Below are positions 24,849 to 34,842 of a stretch of DNA of 64,000 nucleotides, piece after piece; the first letter of the stretch is position 1; each line of letters starts with the position of its first letter. Made by a program: the position numbers and the translations under genes. The stretch is taken from positions 62,001-126,000 of the forward strand of contig NZ_BOOW01000038.1 in assembly GCF_016863435.1 (NCBI RefSeq), written 5' to 3'. The notes beneath the pieces were generated by a model. That model worked only from the letters and a program-made list of their open reading frames with translations. It ran no database searches and was not told the DNA's origin. Origin of the DNA: Sinosporangium siamense. GTDB taxonomy: Bacteria; Actinomycetota; Actinomycetes; Streptosporangiales; Streptosporangiaceae.

Positions 24849-25655
24849 ATGTCCCAGCCCCGCCTTGTCGCCACCGACCTCGATGGCACCGCCCTCCGCT
24901 CCGACGGCACGGTCTCCTCGCGTACAGCGTCCGCATTTGCCCTGGTAGAGGCAGCCGGAGCCATGCTCGTGTTCGTCACCGGGAGACCCCCGCGATGGAT
25001 GCACGAGGTGGCCCGCACCGTGGATCACCACGGCCTAGCGATCTGTGCAAACGGCGCTCTCGTCTATGACCTGCATACCGAACAGATCGTCGAATCACAC
25101 CTCATCGAGACGTTGATACTTGAAGAAGTTGTCGAGCGTCTGAAAAGGAGCGTTCCAGATCTCGCGTTCTCCGTTGAGTACGAAGGCGGTTTCGCCCATG
25201 AGTCAAGCTTCAGACTCGGCGGCTGGGACGCCGCGGGAGTGACCGGGCTACTCGTCGGGCGGCCTTCGCTGACTTCGCAGCCCTGCGCCAAATTGCTCGC
25301 TCTTCACCCCCACATGGACCCGGATCTACTCCATAGTACGGTCTGTGAGCTGGTGGGAGATCTTGTTACCCCTACCCACTCGAGCGGGCGGGCGTTGATC
25401 GAGATGAGCGCGCACGGGGTGACGAAGGCGTCGGCCCTGGCCGCGCTGGCGAGCCGCCACGAAATCACGTCACGCCACGTCGTGGCCTTCGGCGATATGC
25501 CAAACGACCTGCCGATGCTGGCCTGGGCGGGCACGTCCTACGCCGTGGCGAACGCACACCCCGACGTGCTGGCCGCCGTCCACCATGTGACGGCGACCAA
25601 CAACGACGACGGAGTGGCACAAGTGCTGGAGAAGCTTTACGGCGGTGGCCCTTGA
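24849..25655 (+). CDS. Cof-type HAD-IIB phosphatase
   Basis: 268 residues from ATG 24849. All HAD motifs are present: motif I DLDGTAL, motif II VTGRP, motif III Lys in VTKASALAAL and motif IV GDMPNDLPML. The C2 cap places it in the Cof/IIB group, which dephosphorylates sugar phosphates, nucleotides or cofactor intermediates. The specific substrate is unknown. An upstream in-frame ATG at 24813 is less likely. Confidence 0.9.
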   Translation: MSQPRLVATDLDGTALRSDGTVSSRTASAFALVEAAGAMLVFVTGRPPRWMHEVARTVDHHGLAICANGALVYDLHTEQIVESHLIETLILEEVVERLKRSVPDLAFSVEYEGGFAHESSFRLGGWDAAGVTGLLVGRPSLTSQPCAKLLALHPHMDPDLLHSTVCELVGDLVTPTHSSGRALIEMSAHGVTKASALAALASRHEITSRHVVAFGDMPNDLPMLAWAGTSYAVANAHPDVLAAVHHVTATNNDDGVAQVLEKLYGGGP

Positions 25656-25677
25656 CCCTTCAGGGCGCCACGGGCGC

Positions 25678-26190
25678 TTAAAGGTAGGGGCCGGAGCTGC
25701 GGGGCTGGTCGTCGGACGGCGACATGCCTCCAGGGAGGGCCCGGCGCATCTGCTCAAGCTGGGCACGCGCCGCCATCTGCTGAGCGAACAGGGTGGTCTG
25801 GATGCCGTGGAACAGACCCTCAAGCCAGCCAACGAGCTGAGCGTGGGCGACACGCAGCTCCGCCTCGCTCGGCGGGCTGTCGTCCCCGTTGGTGAACGGC
25901 AGGGAAAGCCGCTCCAGCTCGTCGACAAGCTCAGGGGCGAGCCCGTCCTCCAGCTCCTTGATCGAGCTCTCGTGGATCTCCTTGAGCCGCTTGCGGCTCG
26001 CCTCGTCGAGGGGGGCGGCGCGGACCTCCTCGAGCAACTGGCGGATCATGCTGCCGATGCGCATCACCTTCGCCGGCTGCTCCACCAGGTCGGTGATCGC
26101 ACGCTGGTCCTCGCGATTGCCGTCACCCTCGCCGGTGAGGCCCTCGGGGCCCACAACCACGATCTGCGGGGTGCTCTCGTTAGGGTTCAT
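25678..26190 (-). CDS. bpa: Bacterial proteasome activator
   Basis: 170 residues, DUF2587 family. A disordered N-terminus is followed by a four-helix core (about 25-150) containing ITDLVEQPAKVMRIGSMIRQLLEEVR and AQLVGWLEGLFHGIQTTLFAQQM. The C-terminus is GPYL, matching the terminal motif that docks into the 20S proteasome pockets (GQYL in mycobacteria). Bpa opens the proteasome gate without ATP or Pup. It implies that this organism has a 20S proteasome elsewhere. Confidence 0.92.
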   Translation of the reverse strand: MNPNESTPQIVVVGPEGLTGEGDGNREDQRAITDLVEQPAKVMRIGSMIRQLLEEVRAAPLDEASRKRLKEIHESSIKELEDGLAPELVDELERLSLPFTNGDDSPPSEAELRVAHAQLVGWLEGLFHGIQTTLFAQQMAARAQLEQMRRALPGGMSPSDDQPRSSGPYL

Positions 26191-26235
26191 TCGTCGTCAC
26201 CGCTTCGTATCCTCGGGCATTCACTTCAACCTAGC

Positions 26236-27192
26236 TCACCGAACCAAGAGAATTTTGCCGATGTGCCGGCCGTCTTCGAGCAGCCTGTGCGCCTCTGCGG
26301 CCTCGGCCATCGGCACCCGCGCCTGCACGACGGGACGCACCGCACCGGCCTCGATGAGCGGCCAAACATTGTCCTTGACCCCCCGCACGATCACGCCCTT
26401 CTCGTCCACGGGCCGGGCGCGCAGCGTCGTGCCGTGGACGGAGGCGCGCTTGGCGAGCAGTTGCCCGAGGTCGAGCCGCCCCTGTGTGCCGCCCTGCAGG
26501 CCGATCACCACCAGGCGCCCCCCCGGGTTGAGTGCTGTGAGGTTCCGCTCCAGGTAGGGGCCGCCGATTATGTCGAGAATCACATCGGCCCTGGCGGTCT
26601 CGGCGAAGTCCTCGGTGCGATAGTTCACCACTTCGTCGGCGCCCAGTTCCATGCATCCGGCGACCTTCTCCGGCGAACCCACGGTCGCGATGACGCGCGA
26701 GCCGAACGCCTTGGCGAGCTGGATCGCCATCGTCCCGATGCCACTTGCCCCACCGTGCACGAGGAGGGTCTCGCCTTTGCGCAATCTCGCCGTCATGAAG
26801 ACGTTGGACCATACGGTGCACGCCACTTCGGGCAATGCACCGGATTCGACGTCGGACAGACCTTTTGGCACCGGAAGCACCTGCTGCCACGGCACCGCGA
26901 CGCGTTCGGCATATCCACCGCCGGCGAGCAATGCGCAAACATGATCACCGGGCTCGAAACCGAGAACGTCGGGCCCGGCCTCGACGACCACCCCCGAGCA
27001 CTCCAGGCCCGGGTACGGCGAAGCACCGGGAGGCGGATCGTAAAATCCTTTACGCTGGAGCAGGTCGGCCCGGTTGACTGCGGAGGCAGACACCTCAATG
27101 AGGACTTCTCCCCGCATAGGCCGGGGTTCCTGCACTTCTTGCCACGACAACACCTCAGGTCCGCCGTGCTCAGTGATGACGATCGCACGCAT
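26236..27192 (-). CDS. NAD(P)H quinone oxidoreductase (zeta-crystallin/PIG3 type)
   Basis: 318 residues from ATG 27192. Medium-chain reductase fold: N-terminal GroES-like domain (MRAIVITEHGGPEVLSWQEV, ASAVNRADLLQRKG) and Rossmann domain with HGGASGIGTMAIQLAKAFG for NADPH. No catalytic or structural zinc cysteines, as in the PIG3/TP53I3 group. It probably reduces quinones or related electrophiles. Adjacent to bpa on the same strand and divergent from the ParA-like gene. Confidence 0.9.
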   Translation of the reverse strand: MRAIVITEHGGPEVLSWQEVQEPRPMRGEVLIEVSASAVNRADLLQRKGFYDPPPGASPYPGLECSGVVVEAGPDVLGFEPGDHVCALLAGGGYAERVAVPWQQVLPVPKGLSDVESGALPEVACTVWSNVFMTARLRKGETLLVHGGASGIGTMAIQLAKAFGSRVIATVGSPEKVAGCMELGADEVVNYRTEDFAETARADVILDIIGGPYLERNLTALNPGGRLVVIGLQGGTQGRLDLGQLLAKRASVHGTTLRARPVDEKGVIVRGVKDNVWPLIEAGAVRPVVQARVPMAEAAEAHRLLEDGRHIGKILLVR

Positions 27193-27308
27193 GTGATCCA
27201 ACGTAGTCGTAGGGCCAACTTGCCAGTTGACTGCATTGGCCGGAACATAGGGCGTTAATCTTCAATGTGTTTGCTACCCCTTTATGTCCACCCCGAGGGG
27301 GAACACCG

Positions 27309-30134
27309 GTGCCCAGGCACGATCGCGAGGATCCTCATTCCCTTGAAGAACAACTTGCCTGGCTCGACGCCATCAAGGAGAACGAGGAGACCCCAACCCC
27401 GGTGACGGTCTCCGCGGTGGAGGAGCCCTCGGGCTCCCCCTACCCGAAGGACCCCTGGCTCTCCGTCCCGTCGGGCCCCGAGCCGACGCCTCCCTTCTTC
27501 CGCACCGCCGTCGACACGGTCGTCGGGCCGGCCGCCGCCCCAACCGCCGCGGCCTCACCTGCGCCGACCTCATCCGCGCCGACCTCATCCGCGCCGGCCT
27601 CGCCCGCGCCCGCTCCAGCGGCCGCGAGCGCGGCCCCCGGTGCGACGGCTACTCCCGCCACGGCTGCCCCCGAGCCCGCCGTCGTCGACGACCAGCAGGC
27701 GGACACCGCCACCTGGCGCATGACCCCGGCGGCCGACCCGAGGACCGCCGACCGGCCCTCCCCGTTCGCCGTGCCGTCCCCCGGCGCCGGGCAGGACAAC
27801 GACGCCTTCCTCGCCCCGCTCAAGCCGCTGCCCAGGCCGGACGACACCGACGCCTTCCGCCTCGGCGAGTTGCAGGGCAAGGGCCCCGCGCCGGCCACCC
27901 CGGACGTCTCGCCCGAGGTGCCCAAGACGCGTGAGAAGCCCGGGGCGCCCGAGCGGGAGGAGCGCCCGTTCTCGGCGTTCGACGCCGACCAGTCGTCCAC
28001 GTCGCCGGGCCTGCCGCTGCTCCCCGAAGCGGACCACACGATCACCCTGTCCCCGGGCAGCCTGCCGGAGTTCGCCGTCGAGGAGGCGGACAAGCGCACC
28101 TGGTACGGCGAAGCCACCGTCGTCGAGGCCGACCGCCCGCGCGCCACCTCCGCCCCTGAGGCTCCTGCCGACCGCCTGGGCACCGTCTCGGCCTCCGAGA
28201 CCCCGGCCGGAACGGACGACCGGGGAACGGCCTCCTCAGGCACCGGCGACGTGACCGAGGCCATGCGCGCCCCTCGCCTTTCGGACACGCGCGCGGACAC
28301 GGCCTCGCCGGGCACCGACCCCGGCCTCCGCGCCACGTCGAACACCGACCCGGACCTGCGCATCCCGCCTGGCCCCGCATCACCGGGCACGATCCCGAAC
28401 CTGCCGCTGCCCTCCTTGGAGGAGCCGGAGCCCCACCCCCTGCCGGTCCCGGCCAAGGCTCCCCCGGCCACCGCCCCTCGGCAGCCGACAGCACCTCAAA
28501 CCAGCACGCCTCTCAGCAGCGGCCCTCAAGCCCCCGCGTCTCCCCCCGTCGGCCCTCCAAGCACTCCCGTGGCCTCCGAGCGGGCCGAATCCGGCTTGTC
28601 CGACCCCGACCTCCGGTTCCCGAAGGACCCGGCCGGCCGTTCGACGTCGCCGAACCTCGACCCGCTCCTAGCACCGAAGCCCTCAGAAAAGCCTCCGACG
28701 GCCACCACACCGCCCTCGCGTGACCCTTTCCGTGATCCCCCGCGTTCTGCCGCCCGGCCGACCGGCGACACGGATCGCCGGGACTCGCGCGACCCGTTCG
28801 GCGCCGACGACCCGCGTGCCGGCGAACCGCGCATCGGCGGCCCCCGTGCCGACGAGCCCCGCGTGCAGACCGGTCACACGGGCACGGCGCCGAGGCAAGC
28901 GGCTGACACGGCTTCCGCCGTACCCTCCGCCGGTCCGAGCGCGCCGGAGGCCGAACCGCGACGCCCGCGGAGCAACGGCGTGCCGGGGACCGAACCAGGG
29001 CGCGGCAGACGCGGCACCGGGCTCCCCGACGCCGAACCGCTGCCGGGCGAACCCGGGCGTGGCAGGCGCGGCACGGGCACGCCGGACGGTGAGCCGGCTT
29101 CGTCCGCTGAGCCGTACCGCCCGCGGCGCCGCCAGGCCTCCGCGCCGCCCTCGGCGTTGACGCCGAAGATCCGCTCGGACTCGAGCCGCCGGCCGAGCGC
29201 CGACAGTCTGGACCCCGAGTCGCTGCTGCGCGGACGCAGGACGGCGCCGACCAGTGGGTGGCGGCGCATGGTGTACAAGGCGTCGGCGGGGTGGATCAAG
29301 CCTGGTGAGTCGCCGGAGGTACGGCGGCGCCGGGAGCTTGTCGCACGCGCCCGCACGGCGGTGGCCGCCGGGCACCACCGGGTGGCGGTGCTCAGCCTGA
29401 AGGGCGGCGTGGGCAAGACGACCACGACGGTCGGCCTCGGCGCCACGTTGGCGCAGGTGCGGGGTGACCGGGTCATCGCCGTCGACGCGAACCCCGACCG
29501 GGGGACGCTGTCGGACAAGGTGGAGCTGGAGACGGCTGCCACCGTGCGCGACCTGCTGAACGAACGCGGTCAGATCAAGCGATATGTCGACGTGCGGGCG
29601 TTCACCTCGCAGACGCCGTCACGGCTGGAGATCCTGGCCTCCGATCGGGATCCGTCGGTCTCGGAGGCGTTCAGTGCGACGGATTATCAAGCGGTGGCAC
29701 AGGTGCTGGAGAACTTTTACTCCATCTGCATCACCGACTGCGGGACCGGTCTGCTCCACTCGGCGATGAGCGGCGTATTGGGGCTGGCGGACCAGCTTGT
29801 GCTGGTCAGCTCGCCGTCGGTCGACGGCGCCCGCGCCGCGTCGGCCACCCTGGACTGGCTGGAGGCCCACCACTACGGCGACCTGGTGAAGGCGGCGTCG
29901 GTGGTGTTGTGCAACGTGCGGCCCCGCTCCAAGTCGACCGTCGACCTCGACCGGCTGGAGGCACACTTCGCGGCGAGGTGCCGCGCCGTGGTGCGGGTGC
30001 CATATGACGCACACCTTGAGGAGGGCGCCGAGATCGACCTCGAACGCCTGCAACCGGCCACCCGGGACTCCTACCTGCGCCTGGCCGCCTCCGTCGGCGA
30101 CGGCTTCGCCGGCCAGGCCCTCGACCGCGCTTAA
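27309..30134 (+). CDS. EspI-like protein: long disordered N-terminus plus MinD/ParA ATPase
   Basis: 941 residues from GTG 27309 preceded by AGGGGG. The first ~640 residues are low-complexity Pro/Ala/Asp/Arg-rich sequence, including repeated GRGRRGTG blocks. The C-terminal ~300 residues are a deviant Walker A ATPase: KGGVGKTT starts at Lys698, then VDANPDRGTLSDKV, ITDCGTGLLHSAM and LVSSPSVDGARAAS. This layout matches EspI/MinD-type proteins associated with type VII secretion in actinobacteria. No ESX genes lie in this window, so here it is an orphan. An intrinsic terminator follows. Confidence 0.8.
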   Translation: MPRHDREDPHSLEEQLAWLDAIKENEETPTPVTVSAVEEPSGSPYPKDPWLSVPSGPEPTPPFFRTAVDTVVGPAAAPTAAASPAPTSSAPTSSAPASPAPAPAAASAAPGATATPATAAPEPAVVDDQQADTATWRMTPAADPRTADRPSPFAVPSPGAGQDNDAFLAPLKPLPRPDDTDAFRLGELQGKGPAPATPDVSPEVPKTREKPGAPEREERPFSAFDADQSSTSPGLPLLPEADHTITLSPGSLPEFAVEEADKRTWYGEATVVEADRPRATSAPEAPADRLGTVSASETPAGTDDRGTASSGTGDVTEAMRAPRLSDTRADTASPGTDPGLRATSNTDPDLRIPPGPASPGTIPNLPLPSLEEPEPHPLPVPAKAPPATAPRQPTAPQTSTPLSSGPQAPASPPVGPPSTPVASERAESGLSDPDLRFPKDPAGRSTSPNLDPLLAPKPSEKPPTATTPPSRDPFRDPPRSAARPTGDTDRRDSRDPFGADDPRAGEPRIGGPRADEPRVQTGHTGTAPRQAADTASAVPSAGPSAPEAEPRRPRSNGVPGTEPGRGRRGTGLPDAEPLPGEPGRGRRGTGTPDGEPASSAEPYRPRRRQASAPPSALTPKIRSDSSRRPSADSLDPESLLRGRRTAPTSGWRRMVYKASAGWIKPGESPEVRRRRELVARARTAVAAGHHRVAVLSLKGGVGKTTTTVGLGATLAQVRGDRVIAVDANPDRGTLSDKVELETAATVRDLLNERGQIKRYVDVRAFTSQTPSRLEILASDRDPSVSEAFSATDYQAVAQVLENFYSICITDCGTGLLHSAMSGVLGLADQLVLVSSPSVDGARAASATLDWLEAHHYGDLVKAASVVLCNVRPRSKSTVDLDRLEAHFAARCRAVVRVPYDAHLEEGAEIDLERLQPATRDSYLRLAASVGDGFAGQALDRA

Positions 30135-30143
30135 GCCGTCAAG

Positions 30144-30174
30144 CCGGCGGGGTGAGCATCTCCCCGCCGGTTTT
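30144..30174 (+). terminator. Intrinsic terminator of the EspI-like gene
   Basis: CCGGCGGGG (30144-30152) and CCCCGCCGG (30162-30170) form a perfect stem followed by four T residues. A 14-bp direct repeat (ACTGCACAATCCAG) lies just after it. Confidence 0.85.
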
Positions 30175-30283
30175 CCCTCCACTGCACAATCCAGCACTGC
30201 ACAATCCAGGCGCACAGCTGCATTCCACGGCGCCGTGACCGGCAAGGCCCGCGGAGCGGACCTCACCGGATTGTGTAGCGCCC

Positions 30284-31201
30284 TTAAGTGCCCTTGCGGA
30301 TGCGCTCCAGCCACTCGGTGGCTTCGGCGAACTCGACGTCGGTGGTGCCTCGGCGGATGCGGGGGGACAGGCCGTCTGCGCGGGGATAGCTGCCAAGGAA
30401 GCGGACGTCGGCGCTGATGCGGTGCAGGCCGGACAGGGCTTCGCCGACGCGGGCCTCGCTGACGTGGCCTTCGGCGTCGAAGTGGAAGAAATATTGCCCG
30501 ATGCCGTCGCCGGTGGGCCGGGACTCGATGCGGGTGAGGTTGATGCCCCGGGTGGCGAACTGGCTGAGCATGTCGAGCAGGGCGCCCGCGTGGTCGTCGG
30601 CGAGGTAGGCGACGAGGGAGGTGCGGTCGGCACCGGTGGGCTCGGGGAGGGGGCCGGGGCGGGTCACCTGGATGAAGCGGGTGACCGTGTCGGAGCGGTC
30701 GCCGATGTCGGAGGCGACCTCGATCAGGCCGTAGTGCTCGCCGGCGATGGCGGCGCCGATGGCCGCGTCGTAGGGCGAGCCGGGCAGCGACACCTCCTGC
30801 GCGGCGGCGGCGGTTGAGGCCGCGGCGATGACGAAGGCGTTGGGCAGCTCGCGGGCCAGGAAGTTGCGGCACTGGGTCTGCGCCGCCTGGTGGGTGATAA
30901 CCCGCTTGATGTGCCCGATCTCGGTGCCGGGGCGCGCGAGCAGGGAGAACCTCACCGGCAGCAGCAGCTCGGCGACGATCATCAGGGGCTGGCCCCAGGC
31001 CAGCTCGTCGAGGGTGGAGGAGATGCCACCCTCAAGGGAGTTTTCCAGCGGGACCACGGCGGCGTCGGCCTCTTCGCGGCGCACGGCGTCAAGCGCCGCC
31101 GACACGCTGGGGCACGGCATGCGCTCGGCGTCGGGGGACATGATCCGTAGGGCCTCTTCGGTGAAAGTGCCCTCAGGTCCCAGGTAGGCGAGTTTCCGCA
31201 T
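30284..31201 (-). CDS. pheA: Prephenate dehydratase
   Basis: 305 residues. The catalytic domain (about 1-180) starts KLAYLGPEGTFTEEAL and carries the TRF motif (DTVTRFIQV). The ACT domain (about 195-275) shows GALLDML and ESRPTG, which bind phenylalanine for feedback inhibition. The enzyme converts prephenate to phenylpyruvate in phenylalanine synthesis. ATG 31201 lies 6 nt after a TAGCCT box, suggesting a leaderless mRNA; ATG 31207 is an alternative. Confidence 0.95.
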   Translation of the reverse strand: MRKLAYLGPEGTFTEEALRIMSPDAERMPCPSVSAALDAVRREEADAAVVPLENSLEGGISSTLDELAWGQPLMIVAELLLPVRFSLLARPGTEIGHIKRVITHQAAQTQCRNFLARELPNAFVIAAASTAAAAQEVSLPGSPYDAAIGAAIAGEHYGLIEVASDIGDRSDTVTRFIQVTRPGPLPEPTGADRTSLVAYLADDHAGALLDMLSQFATRGINLTRIESRPTGDGIGQYFFHFDAEGHVSEARVGEALSGLHRISADVRFLGSYPRADGLSPRIRRGTTDVEFAEATEWLERIRKGT

Positions 31202-31282
31202 CTCCATAGGCTAGCTTGCGCAACCCCTGTTGTGTGGGGTAATGGAGATCGCCGACCGCGAAAGCGTGGTAAGTCGGGGCAA

Positions 31283-32536
31283 TCACTTCGTAATGGTTGT
31301 GTAATGCCGCTGTCGCACCCACACGCCGAGGAGGAAGACAAGCCCGACCGCGCCCAGGCCATACGCGTTTTGCACGATCTTGCCTAACACCGGGCTGAGG
31401 ACGGGGATCTCGGCGGCCCGCAGGCTGACCCCCCACCAGGGGATGGGCACCACGTAGTACAACCACACCGCCAGCCCGACCCGCACCCGCACGACATCGG
31501 TGCCGGTGCCCACGATGGCGCCGAGCACGACCACGACCCACGCGAGGTGGTGGATCCAGGCGACCGGCGAGAGGAGCACCGCCATGAGCCCGGTGAGTGC
31601 GACCGCCGTCATCGTGTCACCGTCTTGGAAGGCCCGGCGGGCGTAGCGGAAGCCGTACCACCCGATGGCGGCCACCAGGGCCACCCAGATCACCGAGGTG
31701 AGCCAGTCGGGCAGGTATAGCCGGAGCAACATGCCGCGAATGGACTGGTTGGTGGTGGCGTTGTTGGCGCCGACGCGTCCGGGGTCGAGCAGGGCGGAGA
31801 ACCAGAAATCCCACGTGTCCTGCGGAATCACCGCGAGCGGGAGCACGGTGAGCAGCGAGGCGGTGATCACGGCGGTGTAAAGCGTGCGGCGCTGCTCCAG
31901 CACCTTCGCCTGATCACCGCCGCCGAAGGCCGTGATCAGGAGATATATCAAGAAAACGCCGGGGGTCAGCTTGACCGCCGTCGCGAGCCCGATCAAAAAG
32001 CCACGCGGCCACCACGGCCGGCGTGCGGCACAGTCGGCGAGGCAGAGCGCGACCAGCAGGATGTCCACCTGGCCGAATCTCACCTGGTCGCGGATCGGCA
32101 TCAGAAAGGTGCACATGACCACCAAAAACGCGAAAAGCAGCGGCAACAGCACCGCTTGAGTCCGCCCCGCGCGCTCAAGCACCGGCCGGAACGTGAACCC
32201 CACCGCCACCGCCAGCGCCGCGAACACCCCGGCCGTCCACACCCACTGCGCGAGCGGCCAGGACATCATCGCGAGCGGTGTGGCCAAAAGCGCAGCGATC
32301 GGCGGATAGGTGAAAGGCAGCAACTGAGGGGCAGGTGTCACGAAATCGTAGACAGGTCTGCCCGCGAGCACTGCCTCCCCGCCGGTACGGTACACATCGA
32401 GATCGACCAGACGCTGATCGTCGGGGTTGCCGAGCCAGTGCATCACCAGCGGCGCCACAGCGGCGGCCACGATGAGCAGCGCGATCGGCCATGCCCACAG
32501 CGGCACCCGAGTCCTGGTCGTCTTGACGGTCGTCAC
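31283..32536 (-). CDS. GT87-family membrane mannosyltransferase
   Basis: 417 residues from GTG 32536; the longer open frame lacks conservation. About ten to eleven transmembrane helices. The first external loop contains LVDLDVYRTGGEAVLAGRPVYDF, the conserved Asp region of polyprenol-phosphate-mannose-dependent GT-C enzymes. The family adds alpha-1,2-mannose to envelope glycolipids (PimE-like). TAACGT lies 8 nt upstream of the GTG, so the mRNA may be leaderless. Divergent from another envelope gene. Confidence 0.85.
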   Translation of the reverse strand: MTTVKTTRTRVPLWAWPIALLIVAAAVAPLVMHWLGNPDDQRLVDLDVYRTGGEAVLAGRPVYDFVTPAPQLLPFTYPPIAALLATPLAMMSWPLAQWVWTAGVFAALAVAVGFTFRPVLERAGRTQAVLLPLLFAFLVVMCTFLMPIRDQVRFGQVDILLVALCLADCAARRPWWPRGFLIGLATAVKLTPGVFLIYLLITAFGGGDQAKVLEQRRTLYTAVITASLLTVLPLAVIPQDTWDFWFSALLDPGRVGANNATTNQSIRGMLLRLYLPDWLTSVIWVALVAAIGWYGFRYARRAFQDGDTMTAVALTGLMAVLLSPVAWIHHLAWVVVVLGAIVGTGTDVVRVRVGLAVWLYYVVPIPWWGVSLRAAEIPVLSPVLGKIVQNAYGLGAVGLVFLLGVWVRQRHYTTITK

Positions 32537-32610
32537 GACGTGGCACGTTACCGTGGCCCGGGACCACTCGGGCGGGCGATCGACGACAGGCACGAGTGGA
32601 CGGGGGCCCC

Positions 32611-34842
32611 ATGACAGCGACGCACGACTCCGTGCGCGCCCCACGCGCAATTGGCGCTGTGCTTTTCGTCACGCTCCTCGCCCTGCTCCTCCCAGTGAGT
32701 ACGGCACAAGCCGCGCCCCTGACCACGCCCCAGGCATCCCAGGCCACACCCCAAGGCTGGGCCCGCCAGGTGGCGGTCGTCGGGGTGCCGGGGTTGCTCT
32801 GGTCCGACGTCGACGCCTCCCGCACCCCGCGCATCGCCGCCCTGATGAAGGAAGGCGCCTCGGCCTCGATGTCGACCCGGGCGATCCCGCCGCCCGACCG
32901 GTCGATCACCTGCCCGGTGGCGGGCTGGGCGACGGTGTCGGCGGGCCAGCGGGCCGGAGCCCCGGGAACGGCTTGCGAGCCGCCGCAGAACCCGGCGCCG
33001 GCGGCCGAAGGCGCGGTGAAGGTGCCGGGATGGGACGCACTCACGAAGTTCAACCGGGAGTCGACCTACCGGGCACCTCTCGGCGGCCTCGGAGAGTCCG
33101 TCGTCGCGAGCGGCAAAACGGTGGCCGCGGTCGGGCCGGGCGCGGCGATCGGCGCCGCCACCGTGGCCGGCGAGGTCAAGCACTATGCCCAGAGCACCGC
33201 CGACCTGAGCGGCCTGGGTGACTTGAGCCGCCACGGCCTCATCGTCATGGAAGCCGATGAGATCGCCCGAGCGTGGTTCGCGCTCTCCGGGAGCAACTCG
33301 CAACCCCCCACACTCCCCGCCCCCGACCGCGAAAAGGCGGTCGCCGCCGCCGACCGCAGCATCGGCCTCCTCCTCGACCGCCTGCCCAGGGACACGCTGG
33401 TGCTCCTCGCGGGGCCGGCCGACACCTCGCCCACAGCCCATCTGCACGTCGCCATAGCGCGGGGCCCCTCGCCGTCGGGCACGCCGTACTCCGGGGTGCT
33501 CAGCGCCAGCTCCACCCGCCAGAACGGGCTGGTCACCATCACCGACCTCACCGCCACCGCCCTCCAGGCCCTCGGGCTGCGGCCGGGTCCGCAGATGGTG
33601 GGGCGCATGTGGCAGAACAGCGGCCCCGCGCCCGCGGACACCGCCCGCGACCTCGCCGACGCCGACCTCGCCAGCCAGATCCTGCGCGAGGTGCGCGGCC
33701 CGTTCTTCGCGGTGTTCGTCGCGGTCCAAGTACTTTTTTACGGCATAGCCGCCTTGGCCTTCCGCCGCTGGAGAAAGCCCCGCATCCTCGCCGCCACGCA
33801 GAAGTTCGCGGTGTTCAGCGGCGCGATCGCGGTCTCCACCTTCCTCGCCCAGCTTGTGCCGTGGCACCGCGTAGGCGCGCCCGCCTTCACCGTGGTCGCC
33901 TCGATCGTCGGCATCGCGGTCGCCCTGGCCGCCGCGGCGTTCGCCGGGCCGTGGCGCCGCCACGTGCTCGGCCCGCTGACCGTCGTCGCCGGGGCCACCT
34001 CGGTCGCGCTGCTGATCGACGTGATGACAGGCTCACATCTCCAGGTGAACGCCGTGACGGGCTATGAACCGGTCACCGGTGGACGTTTCTACGGGTTCAG
34101 CAACATCGCCTTCGCGGTGTTCTCCACCGGGACGATCCTGTTCCTCGCGGGCGTGGCGCAGTTCCTGATCGAGCGGGGCCGCCGCCTCCTCGCACTCGTG
34201 GCGGCCCTCGCCTACGGCCTGCTGGCGATCTTCGCCGACGGATGGCCGGGATGGGGTGCGGACTTCGGCGGCGTTCCGGCGTTCGTGCTGGGCTTCGCGG
34301 TCTTCATGCTGCTGCTGAGCGGGCGGCGCGTCTCCGTCGGCAAGCTGGTCCTGATCGGGCTGGGCGGTGCCGCCCTCATCGCGAGCATCGCCTTCATCGA
34401 CTATCTGCGTCCCGCAGAAAAGCGCACCCACCTCGGGGTTTTCGCCGAGCAGGTGGTGAACGGCGAAGCCTTCGGCGTCGTCAGCCGCAAACTGTCGGCG
34501 ATGATCGGCACGCTCGGCAACTGGCAGCTGACGTTGCTGTCGGTGGCGGCGCTCGCCTTCCTGTTCCTCGTGCTCAACCGGCCTGACAATTTCGGCGTGT
34601 CGACGCTGAGCCGCGCCTATACGCGGGCGCCGGCCCTGCGCGCCGGGCTCTTCGGCGCGCTGACCTGCGCGCTGGCCGGCTTCCTGACCAACGACTCCGG
34701 CATCGCGATCCCCGCGATGGCCCTCACCGTGGCGGTGCCGCTGACGCTGGCCGCGTGCGTGCGCGTGCTCCAGCTCGCCACGCCCACCACACCATCGCAA
34801 CCGTCAGAGCCAGCAGAAGAGCCGGAACCACCTGCTTCCTGA
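32611..34842 (+). CDS. Large actinobacterial membrane protein, function unknown
   Basis: 743 residues from ATG 32611. Signal peptide (about 1-35), an exported domain of about 340 residues that resembles a degenerate alkaline-phosphatase/sulfatase fold (VAVVGVPGLLWSDVD at the start, TLVLLAGPADTSPTAHLHVAI later), then about ten transmembrane helices. Homologs are conserved in actinobacteria beside mannosyltransferase genes, as here. A role in envelope glycan assembly is inferred. The last 119 bp overlap the 3' end of the convergent mannosyltransferase. Confidence 0.7.
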   Translation: MTATHDSVRAPRAIGAVLFVTLLALLLPVSTAQAAPLTTPQASQATPQGWARQVAVVGVPGLLWSDVDASRTPRIAALMKEGASASMSTRAIPPPDRSITCPVAGWATVSAGQRAGAPGTACEPPQNPAPAAEGAVKVPGWDALTKFNRESTYRAPLGGLGESVVASGKTVAAVGPGAAIGAATVAGEVKHYAQSTADLSGLGDLSRHGLIVMEADEIARAWFALSGSNSQPPTLPAPDREKAVAAADRSIGLLLDRLPRDTLVLLAGPADTSPTAHLHVAIARGPSPSGTPYSGVLSASSTRQNGLVTITDLTATALQALGLRPGPQMVGRMWQNSGPAPADTARDLADADLASQILREVRGPFFAVFVAVQVLFYGIAALAFRRWRKPRILAATQKFAVFSGAIAVSTFLAQLVPWHRVGAPAFTVVASIVGIAVALAAAAFAGPWRRHVLGPLTVVAGATSVALLIDVMTGSHLQVNAVTGYEPVTGGRFYGFSNIAFAVFSTGTILFLAGVAQFLIERGRRLLALVAALAYGLLAIFADGWPGWGADFGGVPAFVLGFAVFMLLLSGRRVSVGKLVLIGLGGAALIASIAFIDYLRPAEKRTHLGVFAEQVVNGEAFGVVSRKLSAMIGTLGNWQLTLLSVAALAFLFLVLNRPDNFGVSTLSRAYTRAPALRAGLFGALTCALAGFLTNDSGIAIPAMALTVAVPLTLAACVRVLQLATPTTPSQPSEPAEEPEPPAS

